From Paenibacillus durus (GTDB lineage: Bacteria; Bacillota; Bacilli; Paenibacillales; Paenibacillaceae), in NCBI RefSeq assembly GCF_000756615.1, contig NZ_CP009288.1:1736001-1800000 (forward strand): a stretch of 64,000 nucleotides of DNA, given 5' to 3'. This document shows positions 7,817 through 14,915 of this stretch, piece after piece. A program made the translations under genes and the position numbers. The notes under the pieces were generated by a model. The model was not told the DNA's origin. It made no database searches and saw nothing but the letters and a program-made list of their open reading frames with translations. Each line of letters begins with the position of its first letter. The first letter of the stretch is position 1.

Positions 7817-9481
7817 GTGAGCAGAATTACTGCGGCAAGAGGAGGAGAACTTCGCTGTAAAGGATGGCGGCAGGAAGCGCTGCTGCGGATGCTGGAGAAT
7901 GTGCTGGAGAACGGCGAGAACCAGAAGGAACTGATCGTCTATGCTTCATTGGGCAAAGCGGCGCGGAACTGGCCGTCCTACAGGGCCATTGTGGACACGC
8001 TGAAGAATCTGGAAGAGGACGAGACACTGGTCATTCAATCGGGCAAACCGATCGGCGTCTTCCGCACGCACCGCCAGGCCCCGCTCGTTGTGATGGCGAA
8101 CTGCAATCTGGTAGGCCGGTGGGCGACCAGCGAGAACTTCTATGAATTGCAGGACAAGGGCCTGATCATCTGGGGAGGGCTGACCGCTGCCGCCTGGCAG
8201 TACATCGGTTCCCAGGGCGTAATTCAGGGAACGTATGAAATATTTCAGAGCATCGCCCGCCTGCATTTCGGCGGAAGCCTGCAAGGCCGGTTCATTCTGA
8301 CCGCCGGCCTTGGCGGTATGGGCGGTTCCCAGCCGCTGGCCGGAACGATGGCGGGCGCGACGATTTTATGCGTGGAGGTCGCGGAGGAACGGATCGACAA
8401 GCGCATTGCGGCGGGGTACTTGCAGTGCAAGACCGCAAGCCTGGACGAAGCGCTGGCCTGGATCGAAGAAGCGAAAGGAAGCGGAGTGGCGCTGTCGGTC
8501 GGCCTGCTCGGCAATGCCGCCGACGTCTATCCCGAGCTGCTGGCGCGCGGAGTGCTGCCGGATATTGTGACGGACCAGACCTCCGCGCATGATTTGCTCT
8601 ACGGGTATATTCCGAGTGGCTATACCCCCGCCACTGCGGCGGAGGCCCGCAAGCAGGACCCCGCCGGACTTCAAGAAGCCGCCGGAGCGTCGATTGCGGC
8701 CGAGGTAGGAGCGATGCTGGAATTCAAGGCGCGCGGCGCGGTTGTCTTCGACAACGGCAATAATATCCGTTCGCAGGCGGTGAAGTATGGCGTCGCTAAC
8801 GCTTTTGACATCGACATCTTCACCGAAGCCTTCCTGCGGCCCTTGTTCGCCCGGGCCATCGGCCCTTTCCGCTGGATCGCCCTCAGCGGCGACCCGCAGG
8901 ACATCCGGACGATTGACGAATATATTTTGCGCGAATTCAGCGACAACGAGATCGTGTCGAACTGGATCAAGCTGGCGAACATTCACGTACCGGTCGAAGG
9001 GCTACCTGCCCGGATTGGCTGGTTCGGCCACCGCGATCGCAGCAGGCTGGCGCTGGCCGTGAATGAGATGGTTCGTGAAGGCAAGCTGAGCGGTCCGGTG
9101 GCGTTCTCGCGGGACCATCTGGATGCGGCCGCCATGGCCCACCCGAACATCATGACCGAGCGGATGAAGGACGGCAGCGACGCGATTGCCGACTGGCCGC
9201 TGCTGAACGCGATGCTGAACTGCTCCTCCATGGCCGATCTTGTGGCCATTCATTCCGGGGGCGGAGGATATGCGGGGTACATGACGAGCGCCGGCGTCAC
9301 CATTGTCGCCGACGGCAAGGAGGAAAGCGACCTGCGCCTGCGGACCGCCCTCGATAACGATACCGGACTGGGCGTGCTCCGCTATGCGGATGCCGGATAC
9401 GAGGAGTCGCTGGACGAGGTGGAACGCAAAGGCATCGCAAGAATCGATACCGGCAGGCACGAAGAAATTTTGACGGACTAA
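7817..9481 (+). CDS. Urocanase-like protein lacking the signature cysteine (candidate thiourocanate hydratase)
   Basis: The protein has 554 residues, close to the ~557 of urocanate hydratase. It keeps the NAD+-binding glycine region (TAGLGGMGGSQPLAGTMAGA), RDHLD and KDGSDAIADWPLLNAMLNCSS. The urocanase signature FQGLPxRICW reads VEGLPARIGW here, with Gly401 in place of the conserved cysteine, and the usual HHGGG is HSGGGG. This marks a divergent paralogue rather than a standard HutU. With the MIO-less lyase downstream, hydration of thiourocanate in ergothioneine breakdown is the most attractive role; plain urocanate hydration cannot be excluded. Start GTG 7817 follows AAGGATGGG. Confidence 0.82.
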   Translation: MSRITAARGGELRCKGWRQEALLRMLENVLENGENQKELIVYASLGKAARNWPSYRAIVDTLKNLEEDETLVIQSGKPIGVFRTHRQAPLVVMANCNLVGRWATSENFYELQDKGLIIWGGLTAAAWQYIGSQGVIQGTYEIFQSIARLHFGGSLQGRFILTAGLGGMGGSQPLAGTMAGATILCVEVAEERIDKRIAAGYLQCKTASLDEALAWIEEAKGSGVALSVGLLGNAADVYPELLARGVLPDIVTDQTSAHDLLYGYIPSGYTPATAAEARKQDPAGLQEAAGASIAAEVGAMLEFKARGAVVFDNGNNIRSQAVKYGVANAFDIDIFTEAFLRPLFARAIGPFRWIALSGDPQDIRTIDEYILREFSDNEIVSNWIKLANIHVPVEGLPARIGWFGHRDRSRLALAVNEMVREGKLSGPVAFSRDHLDAAAMAHPNIMTERMKDGSDAIADWPLLNAMLNCSSMADLVAIHSGGGGYAGYMTSAGVTIVADGKEESDLRLRTALDNDTGLGVLRYADAGYEESLDEVERKGIARIDTGRHEEILTD

Positions 9482-9488
9482 ATTTTAT

Positions 9489-9550
9489 CCGGCCGACAGT
9501 TGGTGGACTAATCGTTGTGCCGGCTGACAGTTGGCCCACGGATACGTGTG
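9489..9550. repeat. Two-copy 31-bp imperfect tandem repeat
   Basis: CCGGCCGACAGTTGG (from 9489) and CCGGCTGACAGTTGG (from 9520) begin two adjacent 31-base units that also agree in their tails (ATCGTTGTG versus ATACGTGTG). They fill the gap between the urocanase-like and DUF917 genes. They could be a binding site or a duplication scar. Confidence 0.6.
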
Positions 9551-9650
9551 CAAAAAATAACGGCGACGAGCCGGAAAAGCGCTGGAAATAGGCGAATGAA
9601 TGCCTTTCGTGCCGCTGCGCCCGGCTTGCCGCAGAAGGAGACTGGAGTAA

Positions 9651-10757
9651 ATGAGAGAGTTAACGAGAGATGATGTAAACGCCGCGGTTAGAGGCGGTTC
9701 CGTATTTGCCAGCGGCGGGGGCGGTTGGGTGGACCACGGCCTGGATATCGGTCACGCCGCGCTAAGCGTGGGCCGTCCGAAGCTGGTGTCGGTCGATGAG
9801 CTGCCGGAAAACGCTGTTATTCTGACGTGTACGGCTATCGGCGCACCGGCGGGCCGGGACTGGCAGATGCTCGGCAAAGATTATATCAAAGCCGTGCAGC
9901 TCGTCATCGACCACTATGACGGCAAAATTGCCGGCGTCATGACGCCGCAGAACGGCATGTCCAGCACGATCAACGGCTGGCTGCCGGCGGCCGCGCTCGG
10001 CCTTGTCGTTGTGGACGCTACCGGAGACATCCGCGCCCATCCCACCGGCAAAATGGGCTCGCTCGGCCTCGCCTCGTCCATTGATTACGAGACGGTCCAG
10101 GCGGTTGCTGGCGGCAAGCCGGAGCTGGGCAGCTACATTGAGCTGGTTGTCAAAGGGACCCCGGCGCGGACCTCGAACGTTCTGCGCACCGCATCGGACA
10201 TGGCCGGCGGCTTTATCGCCGCAGCGCGCCATCCGCTCCCGGCGAAATATATTAAGGAGCATGCCGCGCTGGGCGGTATCTCGATTGCGATTGAGCTGGG
10301 ACGGGCGATCCTAGCGGCCGAGCCGGACGGCGCGGAGGCGGTGCTTGACACGATCGTGCGCCATACAAAGGGCAAAATTGTCGGCAAAGGTACGGTAACG
10401 AAGAAAAATGTGAGCTATTCCGGCGCTTTTGATATTGGCACCATTGAAGTGGAAATTCCGGGGAATTCGCTGATCCTGCACGTGATGAACGAATATATGG
10501 CCGTGGACGACCGGTCGGGCACACGGCTGACCACCTTCCCCGATGTCATTACGACCATTGATTTGGCCACAGGCCGTCCGGTCAGCGTGGGGGATCTGAA
10601 GGAAGGACAGGAGATTGCCGTGTTTGCCATCGACAAATCGAATGTTCCGCTCAGCTCCAGCGTCAAGGACCCGAGCGTCTATCCCGAAGTGGAAGAGGTG
10701 CTGGGGATCGACCTCCAGAGCTACGCCTTCGGCAAGGAGAAGCAGGTTCATGGCTGA
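9651..10757 (+). CDS. DUF917 family protein
   Basis: The 368-residue protein begins with the family hallmark of a glycine-rich turn (GGSVFASGGGGWVDHG) and contains the central DIRAHPTGKMGSLGLASS region. DUF917 proteins (S-Me-THD-like fold) have no settled activity but often neighbour hydantoinase and oxoprolinase genes, so they are associated with five-membered ureido rings. Here that fits a role on the imidazolone or thiohydantoin propionate produced by the preceding hydratase. The start follows AGAAGGAGA. The last eight bases overlap the lyase gene (ATGGCTGA), so the two are translationally coupled and probably work together. Confidence 0.82.
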   Translation: MRELTRDDVNAAVRGGSVFASGGGGWVDHGLDIGHAALSVGRPKLVSVDELPENAVILTCTAIGAPAGRDWQMLGKDYIKAVQLVIDHYDGKIAGVMTPQNGMSSTINGWLPAAALGLVVVDATGDIRAHPTGKMGSLGLASSIDYETVQAVAGGKPELGSYIELVVKGTPARTSNVLRTASDMAGGFIAAARHPLPAKYIKEHAALGGISIAIELGRAILAAEPDGAEAVLDTIVRHTKGKIVGKGTVTKKNVSYSGAFDIGTIEVEIPGNSLILHVMNEYMAVDDRSGTRLTTFPDVITTIDLATGRPVSVGDLKEGQEIAVFAIDKSNVPLSSSVKDPSVYPEVEEVLGIDLQSYAFGKEKQVHG

Positions 10758-12294
10758 GAGAAGCCGCCCGGTCTCCGGCAGTGCTCTGGTGCTGGATGGA
10801 ACCGGTCTTAGTGTGGCCGATGTGGACAGCGTTGCCCGGGGCAACCGGGAAGTTGTAATCGCGCCAAGCGCCTGGGAACGGCTAGAGAAGGCGCGGCAGG
10901 TAATCTTCGAGCTGGCAGAAGAAGGACTGCCCGTATATGGGTTGAACCGGGGCGTAGGCTGGAATAAAGACAAAGTCATTTCTCCCGGCTTGTATGAAGA
11001 TTACAACCGCAGCCTGCTGTTGTCCCACAGCGCGGGGGTCAAGCCCGAGGCCCCGGAGGAGGTGGTCCGGGCGGCGATGCTCGCCCGGCTGAACGGCCTG
11101 CTCTCAGGAGCCACCGGCTCGCAGCCGGAAATCGCTGCGCTCTACGCCGACTTCCTCAATCTGGGGCTTCACCCGGTTATGCCGCTGCGCGGTTCGGTGG
11201 GCGCCGCGGATATCACCCTGATCGCCCACCTGGGTCTGGCGATGATCGGGGAAGGAGAGGTGCAGCTTGGCGGACGCCGCCTGCCGGCCAAGCAGGCGCT
11301 CGCGGAGCTTGGACTGGCTCCGCTGCGGCTGGGGCCGAAGGACGGGCTGGCCATCGTCAGCTCCAATGCGCTCTCAGCCGGAAACGGCGCGCTGGCGCTG
11401 CATGATCTGGCAGGATTACTGGAAGTCACCGATACGGTATACGCCCTGTCGCTGGAGGCAATTCGCGGCAATGTCAGCCCGCTGGACGAAGCCGTTCACC
11501 GCAAGCGTCCATTCCGGGGGCAGCTTGCCAGCGCGGCGAATGTCTGCAAGAATCTGGCCGGCAGTGGCCTGTGGGAGGCGTATAATCCGGACTCCCTGCA
11601 GGACCCGCTCAGCTTCCGTGATGCCTGCCAGATCCACGGCGCGGCCCGTGACGCGCTTGCCTATACCCGGGAGCTGCTGGAGATTCATCTGAACAGCCCG
11701 GATGACAATCCCTGCGTGCTGGCGGAAGAGCGGCGCATATTATCCTGCGCCAATTTTGATCCCGTGGTCTGGACGCTGGGATTCGAGATGCTGGGCAGCG
11801 CCCTGCATCATGTCTCCAAAAGCTCCTGCTACCGCATCCTCAAGCTCGGAGACCCGGCCTTTACCGGCCTCAGCCGCTTTCTGACGCCGGATGCGGACCG
11901 CTCAATCGGCTTCGGCACCGTCCAGAAGACGGCCTCTTCGCTGGATGCGGAAATCCGCCATCTCAGCAATCCGGCCTCCGCCGATTACATGTCGCTGGCG
12001 GGAGATATCGAGGACCACGGAACCAACGCGCCGTTTGTCGTCTCCAAGACAAGGGAGATCATTGACCGGCTCACCTATATGCTGGCGATTGAAGCCATTC
12101 ACGCCGCGCAGGCCATTGACCTGCGCGGCGGGGTTAAGCTGGGACGGGGAACGGAGGCGGTCTACCGGCTGCTCCGCACCGCCGTGCCTTTCCTGGATGC
12201 CGACCGCATCCAGACGGTGGATATTGAAGCGGCGTACCGGCTGATCAAGGACGGGGAGTTGCTGACGTCAGTGCGGCGGGTGCTAAGCAAGTGA
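10750..12294 (+). CDS. Histidine ammonia-lyase-family protein lacking the MIO triad (candidate ergothionase)
   Basis: Starting at ATG 10750 (AAGGAG nine bases upstream) the protein has 514 residues and the class I lyase fold: VYGLNRGVG at 62-70, HPVMPLRGSVGA, SPDDNPCV and the EDHGTNAP loop. The canonical GSVGASGDLAPLAHL is GSVGAADITLIAHL at 148-161, so the Ala-Ser-Gly that cyclises to the MIO electrophile is gone. VYGINTGFG has also become VYGLNRGVG. A normal HutH mechanism is therefore unlikely. Ergothionase, which eliminates trimethylamine from ergothioneine, is an HAL-like lyase believed not to use MIO, so this protein is a strong candidate. A terminator follows. Confidence 0.85.
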   Translation: MAERSRPVSGSALVLDGTGLSVADVDSVARGNREVVIAPSAWERLEKARQVIFELAEEGLPVYGLNRGVGWNKDKVISPGLYEDYNRSLLLSHSAGVKPEAPEEVVRAAMLARLNGLLSGATGSQPEIAALYADFLNLGLHPVMPLRGSVGAADITLIAHLGLAMIGEGEVQLGGRRLPAKQALAELGLAPLRLGPKDGLAIVSSNALSAGNGALALHDLAGLLEVTDTVYALSLEAIRGNVSPLDEAVHRKRPFRGQLASAANVCKNLAGSGLWEAYNPDSLQDPLSFRDACQIHGAARDALAYTRELLEIHLNSPDDNPCVLAEERRILSCANFDPVVWTLGFEMLGSALHHVSKSSCYRILKLGDPAFTGLSRFLTPDADRSIGFGTVQKTASSLDAEIRHLSNPASADYMSLAGDIEDHGTNAPFVVSKTREIIDRLTYMLAIEAIHAAQAIDLRGGVKLGRGTEAVYRLLRTAVPFLDADRIQTVDIEAAYRLIKDGELLTSVRRVLSK

Positions 12295-12357
12295 AAGCCC
12301 ATACTTGCAGCAGATTGCGCATTCTGAGTCGACATATTTTGATTACACAGATTTTCC

Positions 12358-12414
12358 CGCCTGTTCAGCAAACCGATGTCATTAGGCGGTCCGGTTTGTG
12401 GACAGGCGTGTTTT
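12358..12414 (+). terminator. Terminator of the QAT/lyase operon
   Basis: CGCCTGTTCAGCAAACCG and CGGTTTGTGGACAGGCG form a long stem with small bulges, followed by TGTTTT. It lies 63 bases after the lyase stop and isolates the catabolic cluster from the toxin-antitoxin genes. Confidence 0.75.
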
Positions 12415-12543
12415 GCTGTGAGAGTGGGTGAGTCGAAGATCTTCGGGACGGTGTCGATCAATGTGAATTCGTTTCCTTCTTTATCTGTTGCCTGCATGTT
12501 ATAATGTTGTCAAAATGCAAACTGGAAGGAGGCTGTCTCCGAC

Positions 12544-12777
12544 ATGTCCCTACCGAAAAAAATGGATAGACAAACGGCCAAGGAAATTCGTTCCATTTTA
12601 GCCAAAATGAATATTACGCAAAGTAAAATTAAAATTAATTTGGAAAATGAAACCATTCAAGTTGAGGATGACTACTCCATTGATGACATTCTTGAATCAG
12701 CCGGCGTATTAACTCCGGAACAAGCGAAGCAATTGACTGAGGATGTCAAAAAAATGCGCGAGGATGAGTGGAATTAA
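12544..12777 (+). CDS. VapB-like antitoxin of a PIN-domain toxin-antitoxin pair
   Basis: A 77-residue, highly charged protein with a lysine-rich N-terminus (MSLPKKMDRQTAKEIRSIL) and an acidic C-terminus (EDVKKMREDEWN). It has no recognised DNA-binding motif, but its size, charge and position directly before a PIN-domain gene identify it as the cognate antitoxin, expected to bind the toxin through its C-terminus. A TATAAT box lies at 12500-12505 and a strong GGAAGGAGG at 12524-12532. It stops one base before the toxin start. The assignment rests mainly on context. Confidence 0.65.
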   Translation: MSLPKKMDRQTAKEIRSILAKMNITQSKIKINLENETIQVEDDYSIDDILESAGVLTPEQAKQLTEDVKKMREDEWN

Positions 12778-13170
12778 TTGGACGGTTATTTACTCGATAC
12801 GAATATTGCCATAGCTCTTCTTGCGGCTGAACCTGCCGCATTGGAGTTTGTTCGACAAGCCAGGGATGATCGGATGTCCATCTATTTTTCCGTTATTACG
12901 GAGTGTGAAGTGTTCAGTGGGTTAAGTTCTGAAGTCCGCTTGCAGGGGATTAAACTGTTTAATACCCGCAGATGCATCGACGTAAGCTCCCCCATTGCAC
13001 GGCTTGCCGGCGACATAAGAAGAGAACAAAGATCAAAAGGCCGTAAGCTTAAAACACCGGATGCGATTATTATCGCCACTTCTTTAGAACACCAGCTTGG
13101 TCTTGTGTCAAGGGATCATGATATGAACTTTGTTCAGGAAGCATTTGGTATACCGTTAATATCAATCTAG
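12778..13170 (+). CDS. PIN-domain ribonuclease toxin (VapC-like)
   Basis: The 130-residue protein shows the PIN active-site acids: Asp in YLLDTNIAIALL, Glu in VITECEVFSG, Asp in KTPDAIIIATS and Asp in SRDHDMNF. This is the complete metal-binding set of VapC-type RNases. It starts at TTG 12778 immediately after the antitoxin stop, with GAGGATGAG as ribosome site, so translation is coupled. The pair is a probable type II toxin-antitoxin module; PIN toxins cleave tRNA or rRNA, but the target here cannot be predicted. Confidence 0.88.
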   Translation: MDGYLLDTNIAIALLAAEPAALEFVRQARDDRMSIYFSVITECEVFSGLSSEVRLQGIKLFNTRRCIDVSSPIARLAGDIRREQRSKGRKLKTPDAIIIATSLEHQLGLVSRDHDMNFVQEAFGIPLISI

Positions 13171-13172
13171 CT

Positions 13173-13216
13173 AACCCATCGTCACTCCATAGGGAGATAC
13201 GATGGGTTGTTTTTTA
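13173..13216 (+). terminator. Terminator after the toxin gene
   Basis: AACCCATCGT (13173-13182) and ACGATGGGTT (13199-13208) form a perfect 10-bp stem followed by GTTTTTTATT. Confidence 0.85.
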
Positions 13217-13319
13217 TTAAGGGAAGAATCAATCATTCGCTTTCTGTGTCAAACTTCCCATACCGGACCTGATCCTTATGGTATAGTTGAACCATATAAT
13301 TACAGGGAAGGGAAAATCC

Positions 13320-14654
13320 ATGAATCCGAACAGCTATACCTTTATTGATGTCGAAACGCCCAATCCTTCGAATGACAAAATCTGTTCCCTGGCGATTATT
13401 CATGTTCAAGACGGGGTTATTGAGTTCGAAGGCTACTACTTGATTAACCCGGAGGCCGGTTTTGACGAGCGGAATATGGCGGTACACGGCATCAAGGCAG
13501 CCGATGTGAAGGACAAGCCGACTTTTGCTCAGGTATGGCCTAAAATTGAGCCGTATCTGGTAACGGCTGTAACGGTAGCCCATAATGCCCGGTTCGATCT
13601 CAGGGTCATCAGTAAAGCACTGCTCTATTACGATTTGCCCATACCGGAGTTCAACTATTTCTGCACATGCGAGAAGGCCAAAAGACATCTGCCGGCGCGT
13701 TCCTACCGTCTGCCGGATTTAGCTCGTGAGCTGAATATCGAACTGTCCGAGCATCATCATGCCCTGCACGACACCCGAGCCTGCATGTCCTTGTTTGTCT
13801 GGTTGACCCAACATTATGGCTTGCTGCCCGGAGATGTCCAAGCGTTTCGGTTCGACGAGACGCTAAAGGCCAACGGGATCGTGCTTCAGAAAGCGATGAA
13901 TGAATTGTACGGTATTCTTTATGGAATCGGAATCGATCAGTTGATCCGGGTGGAGGAGCACAAAGCGATTGAGACTTGGATGCAGGAGTATAAAGCTTAC
14001 CGCCGTCAGGAACATTTCGCGGAATGCTACCGTGTGCTCGACCAAATTTTGGAGGATCAGGTCATTACGGAGAAGGAGTTCAAGCAGCTCATGCAGTGGA
14101 TCAAGACCCATGAGTCTTCAAACTTGTTCAGCAGTCTTACTCTGGAAATGCAGGTACTGTACGGCATTCTGAAAGGTATTATTGGCGATGGTTTGATCTG
14201 TCGGGAGGAGGTCGACGCGCTCAAAGGCTGGATGGAACAGCATAGCGAACTAAGCGGGAACTACCCGTTCAATAAAATCTATGAAGCGCTGGTGCAAATT
14301 CTTAAGGATGGCCGGATAACCGCCGAGGAAGAGTCGGCGCTGCTTTCGCTGATTGAAGGATATGTGAACCCGAAGATTGCCGCCGACATGGAAGAATCGA
14401 TCGATTTGAATGGAAAAGTATGTTGTCTGACCGGTACATTCATCCGGGGAACGAAAGCGGAACTGGAGCGGCTCATTGTTCAGAGAGGAGGCAGCTGCGT
14501 GCCAGGGCTTACGAAAGCGGTCCACTACCTGATTGTCGGCGGGGAGGGAAGCGCGAATTGGGCTTACGGCAATTTTGGCGGAAAAATTAAAAAAGCGCTG
14601 GAAATGAAGGACAAGGGTAGCTGCATCGAAATCATCAGCGAGACCGCGTTGTAA
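13320..14654 (+). CDS. DnaQ-like DEDDh exonuclease with a C-terminal BRCT domain
   Basis: Residues ~1-170 form a DEDDh 3'-5' exonuclease: FIDVET, the Asp of HNARFDLRV, and the final His-Asp of HHALHDTRA. The middle (~190-345) is an internal duplication of a helical unit (LYGILYGIGIDQLI and LYGILKGIIGDGLI). The C-terminal ~85 residues (GKVCCLTGTFIRGTKAELERLI) are a BRCT domain like that of NAD-dependent DNA ligase. I chose ATG 13320 because AGGGAAGGGAAA precedes it and the protein then begins at the exonuclease core; an upstream in-frame ATG at 13287 lacks a ribosome site. A role in DNA repair or end processing is inferred. Confidence 0.85.
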   Translation: MNPNSYTFIDVETPNPSNDKICSLAIIHVQDGVIEFEGYYLINPEAGFDERNMAVHGIKAADVKDKPTFAQVWPKIEPYLVTAVTVAHNARFDLRVISKALLYYDLPIPEFNYFCTCEKAKRHLPARSYRLPDLARELNIELSEHHHALHDTRACMSLFVWLTQHYGLLPGDVQAFRFDETLKANGIVLQKAMNELYGILYGIGIDQLIRVEEHKAIETWMQEYKAYRRQEHFAECYRVLDQILEDQVITEKEFKQLMQWIKTHESSNLFSSLTLEMQVLYGILKGIIGDGLICREEVDALKGWMEQHSELSGNYPFNKIYEALVQILKDGRITAEEESALLSLIEGYVNPKIAADMEESIDLNGKVCCLTGTFIRGTKAELERLIVQRGGSCVPGLTKAVHYLIVGGEGSANWAYGNFGGKIKKALEMKDKGSCIEIISETAL

Positions 14655-14726
14655 CAATCAAGGATTTAGCAGCTTCTTCATCCCGCTCACGGGTCTTAAG
14701 TATTCCCAATCTCGTTTTCCCCCCAC

Positions 14727-14752
14727 GCAGGCAGATGATGCCTGCTTTTTTT
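14727..14752 (+). terminator. Terminator after the exonuclease-BRCT gene
   Basis: GCAGGCA-GATGA-TGCCTGC hairpin followed by seven Ts. Confidence 0.88.
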
Positions 14753-14787
14753 GCGCTTTTTACTTAGACAAGAATCCGGCCCCCAAG

Positions 14788-14853
14788 GTCAAAAAAATAC
14801 ACGTCAACCGGTATGAGAGCTATACCGTATTTTGGACCACCGGTTGATATAAT
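14788..14853 (+). promoter_or_regulatory. Promoter and putative YesN-type operator of the FAD-oxidoreductase/permease operon
   Basis: An extended -10 box TGATATAAT ends at 14853 with no good -35 box, as expected for an activator-dependent promoter. GTCAAAAAAATACAC starts at 14788 and CTATAC lies at 14820-14825. The binding-protein promoter at 18121-18186 carries matching words, with the GTCAAAAA word exactly 60 bases before the -10 box in both. AraC-type YesN regulators bind paired direct elements upstream of weak promoters. Confidence 0.5.
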
Positions 14854-14915
14854 GAGGTCGAATAAAGGCGGCGGACCGCCGGAAGCGGGGAATCCGCCGG
14901 GAAAGCGAGGCTCGC

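Noticed and set aside
8366..8986. Long minus-strand open frames inside the urocanase-like, DUF917, lyase and FAD-oxidoreductase genes
   Set aside because: They mirror GC-rich coding frames on the plus strand, have no ribosome sites and give low-complexity, non-family proteins.
10615..10749. Longer start for the HAL-like lyase gene
   Set aside because: The extra 45 residues overlap DUF917, do not resemble the family and lack a ribosome site; ATG 10750 has AAGGAG at good distance.
7817..12294. Calling the cluster a standard histidine utilisation operon (hutU, hutH)
   Set aside because: Both diagnostic motifs are altered and hutI/hutG are absent; the QAT importer, DUF917 and nucleoside hydrolase do not fit classic hut.
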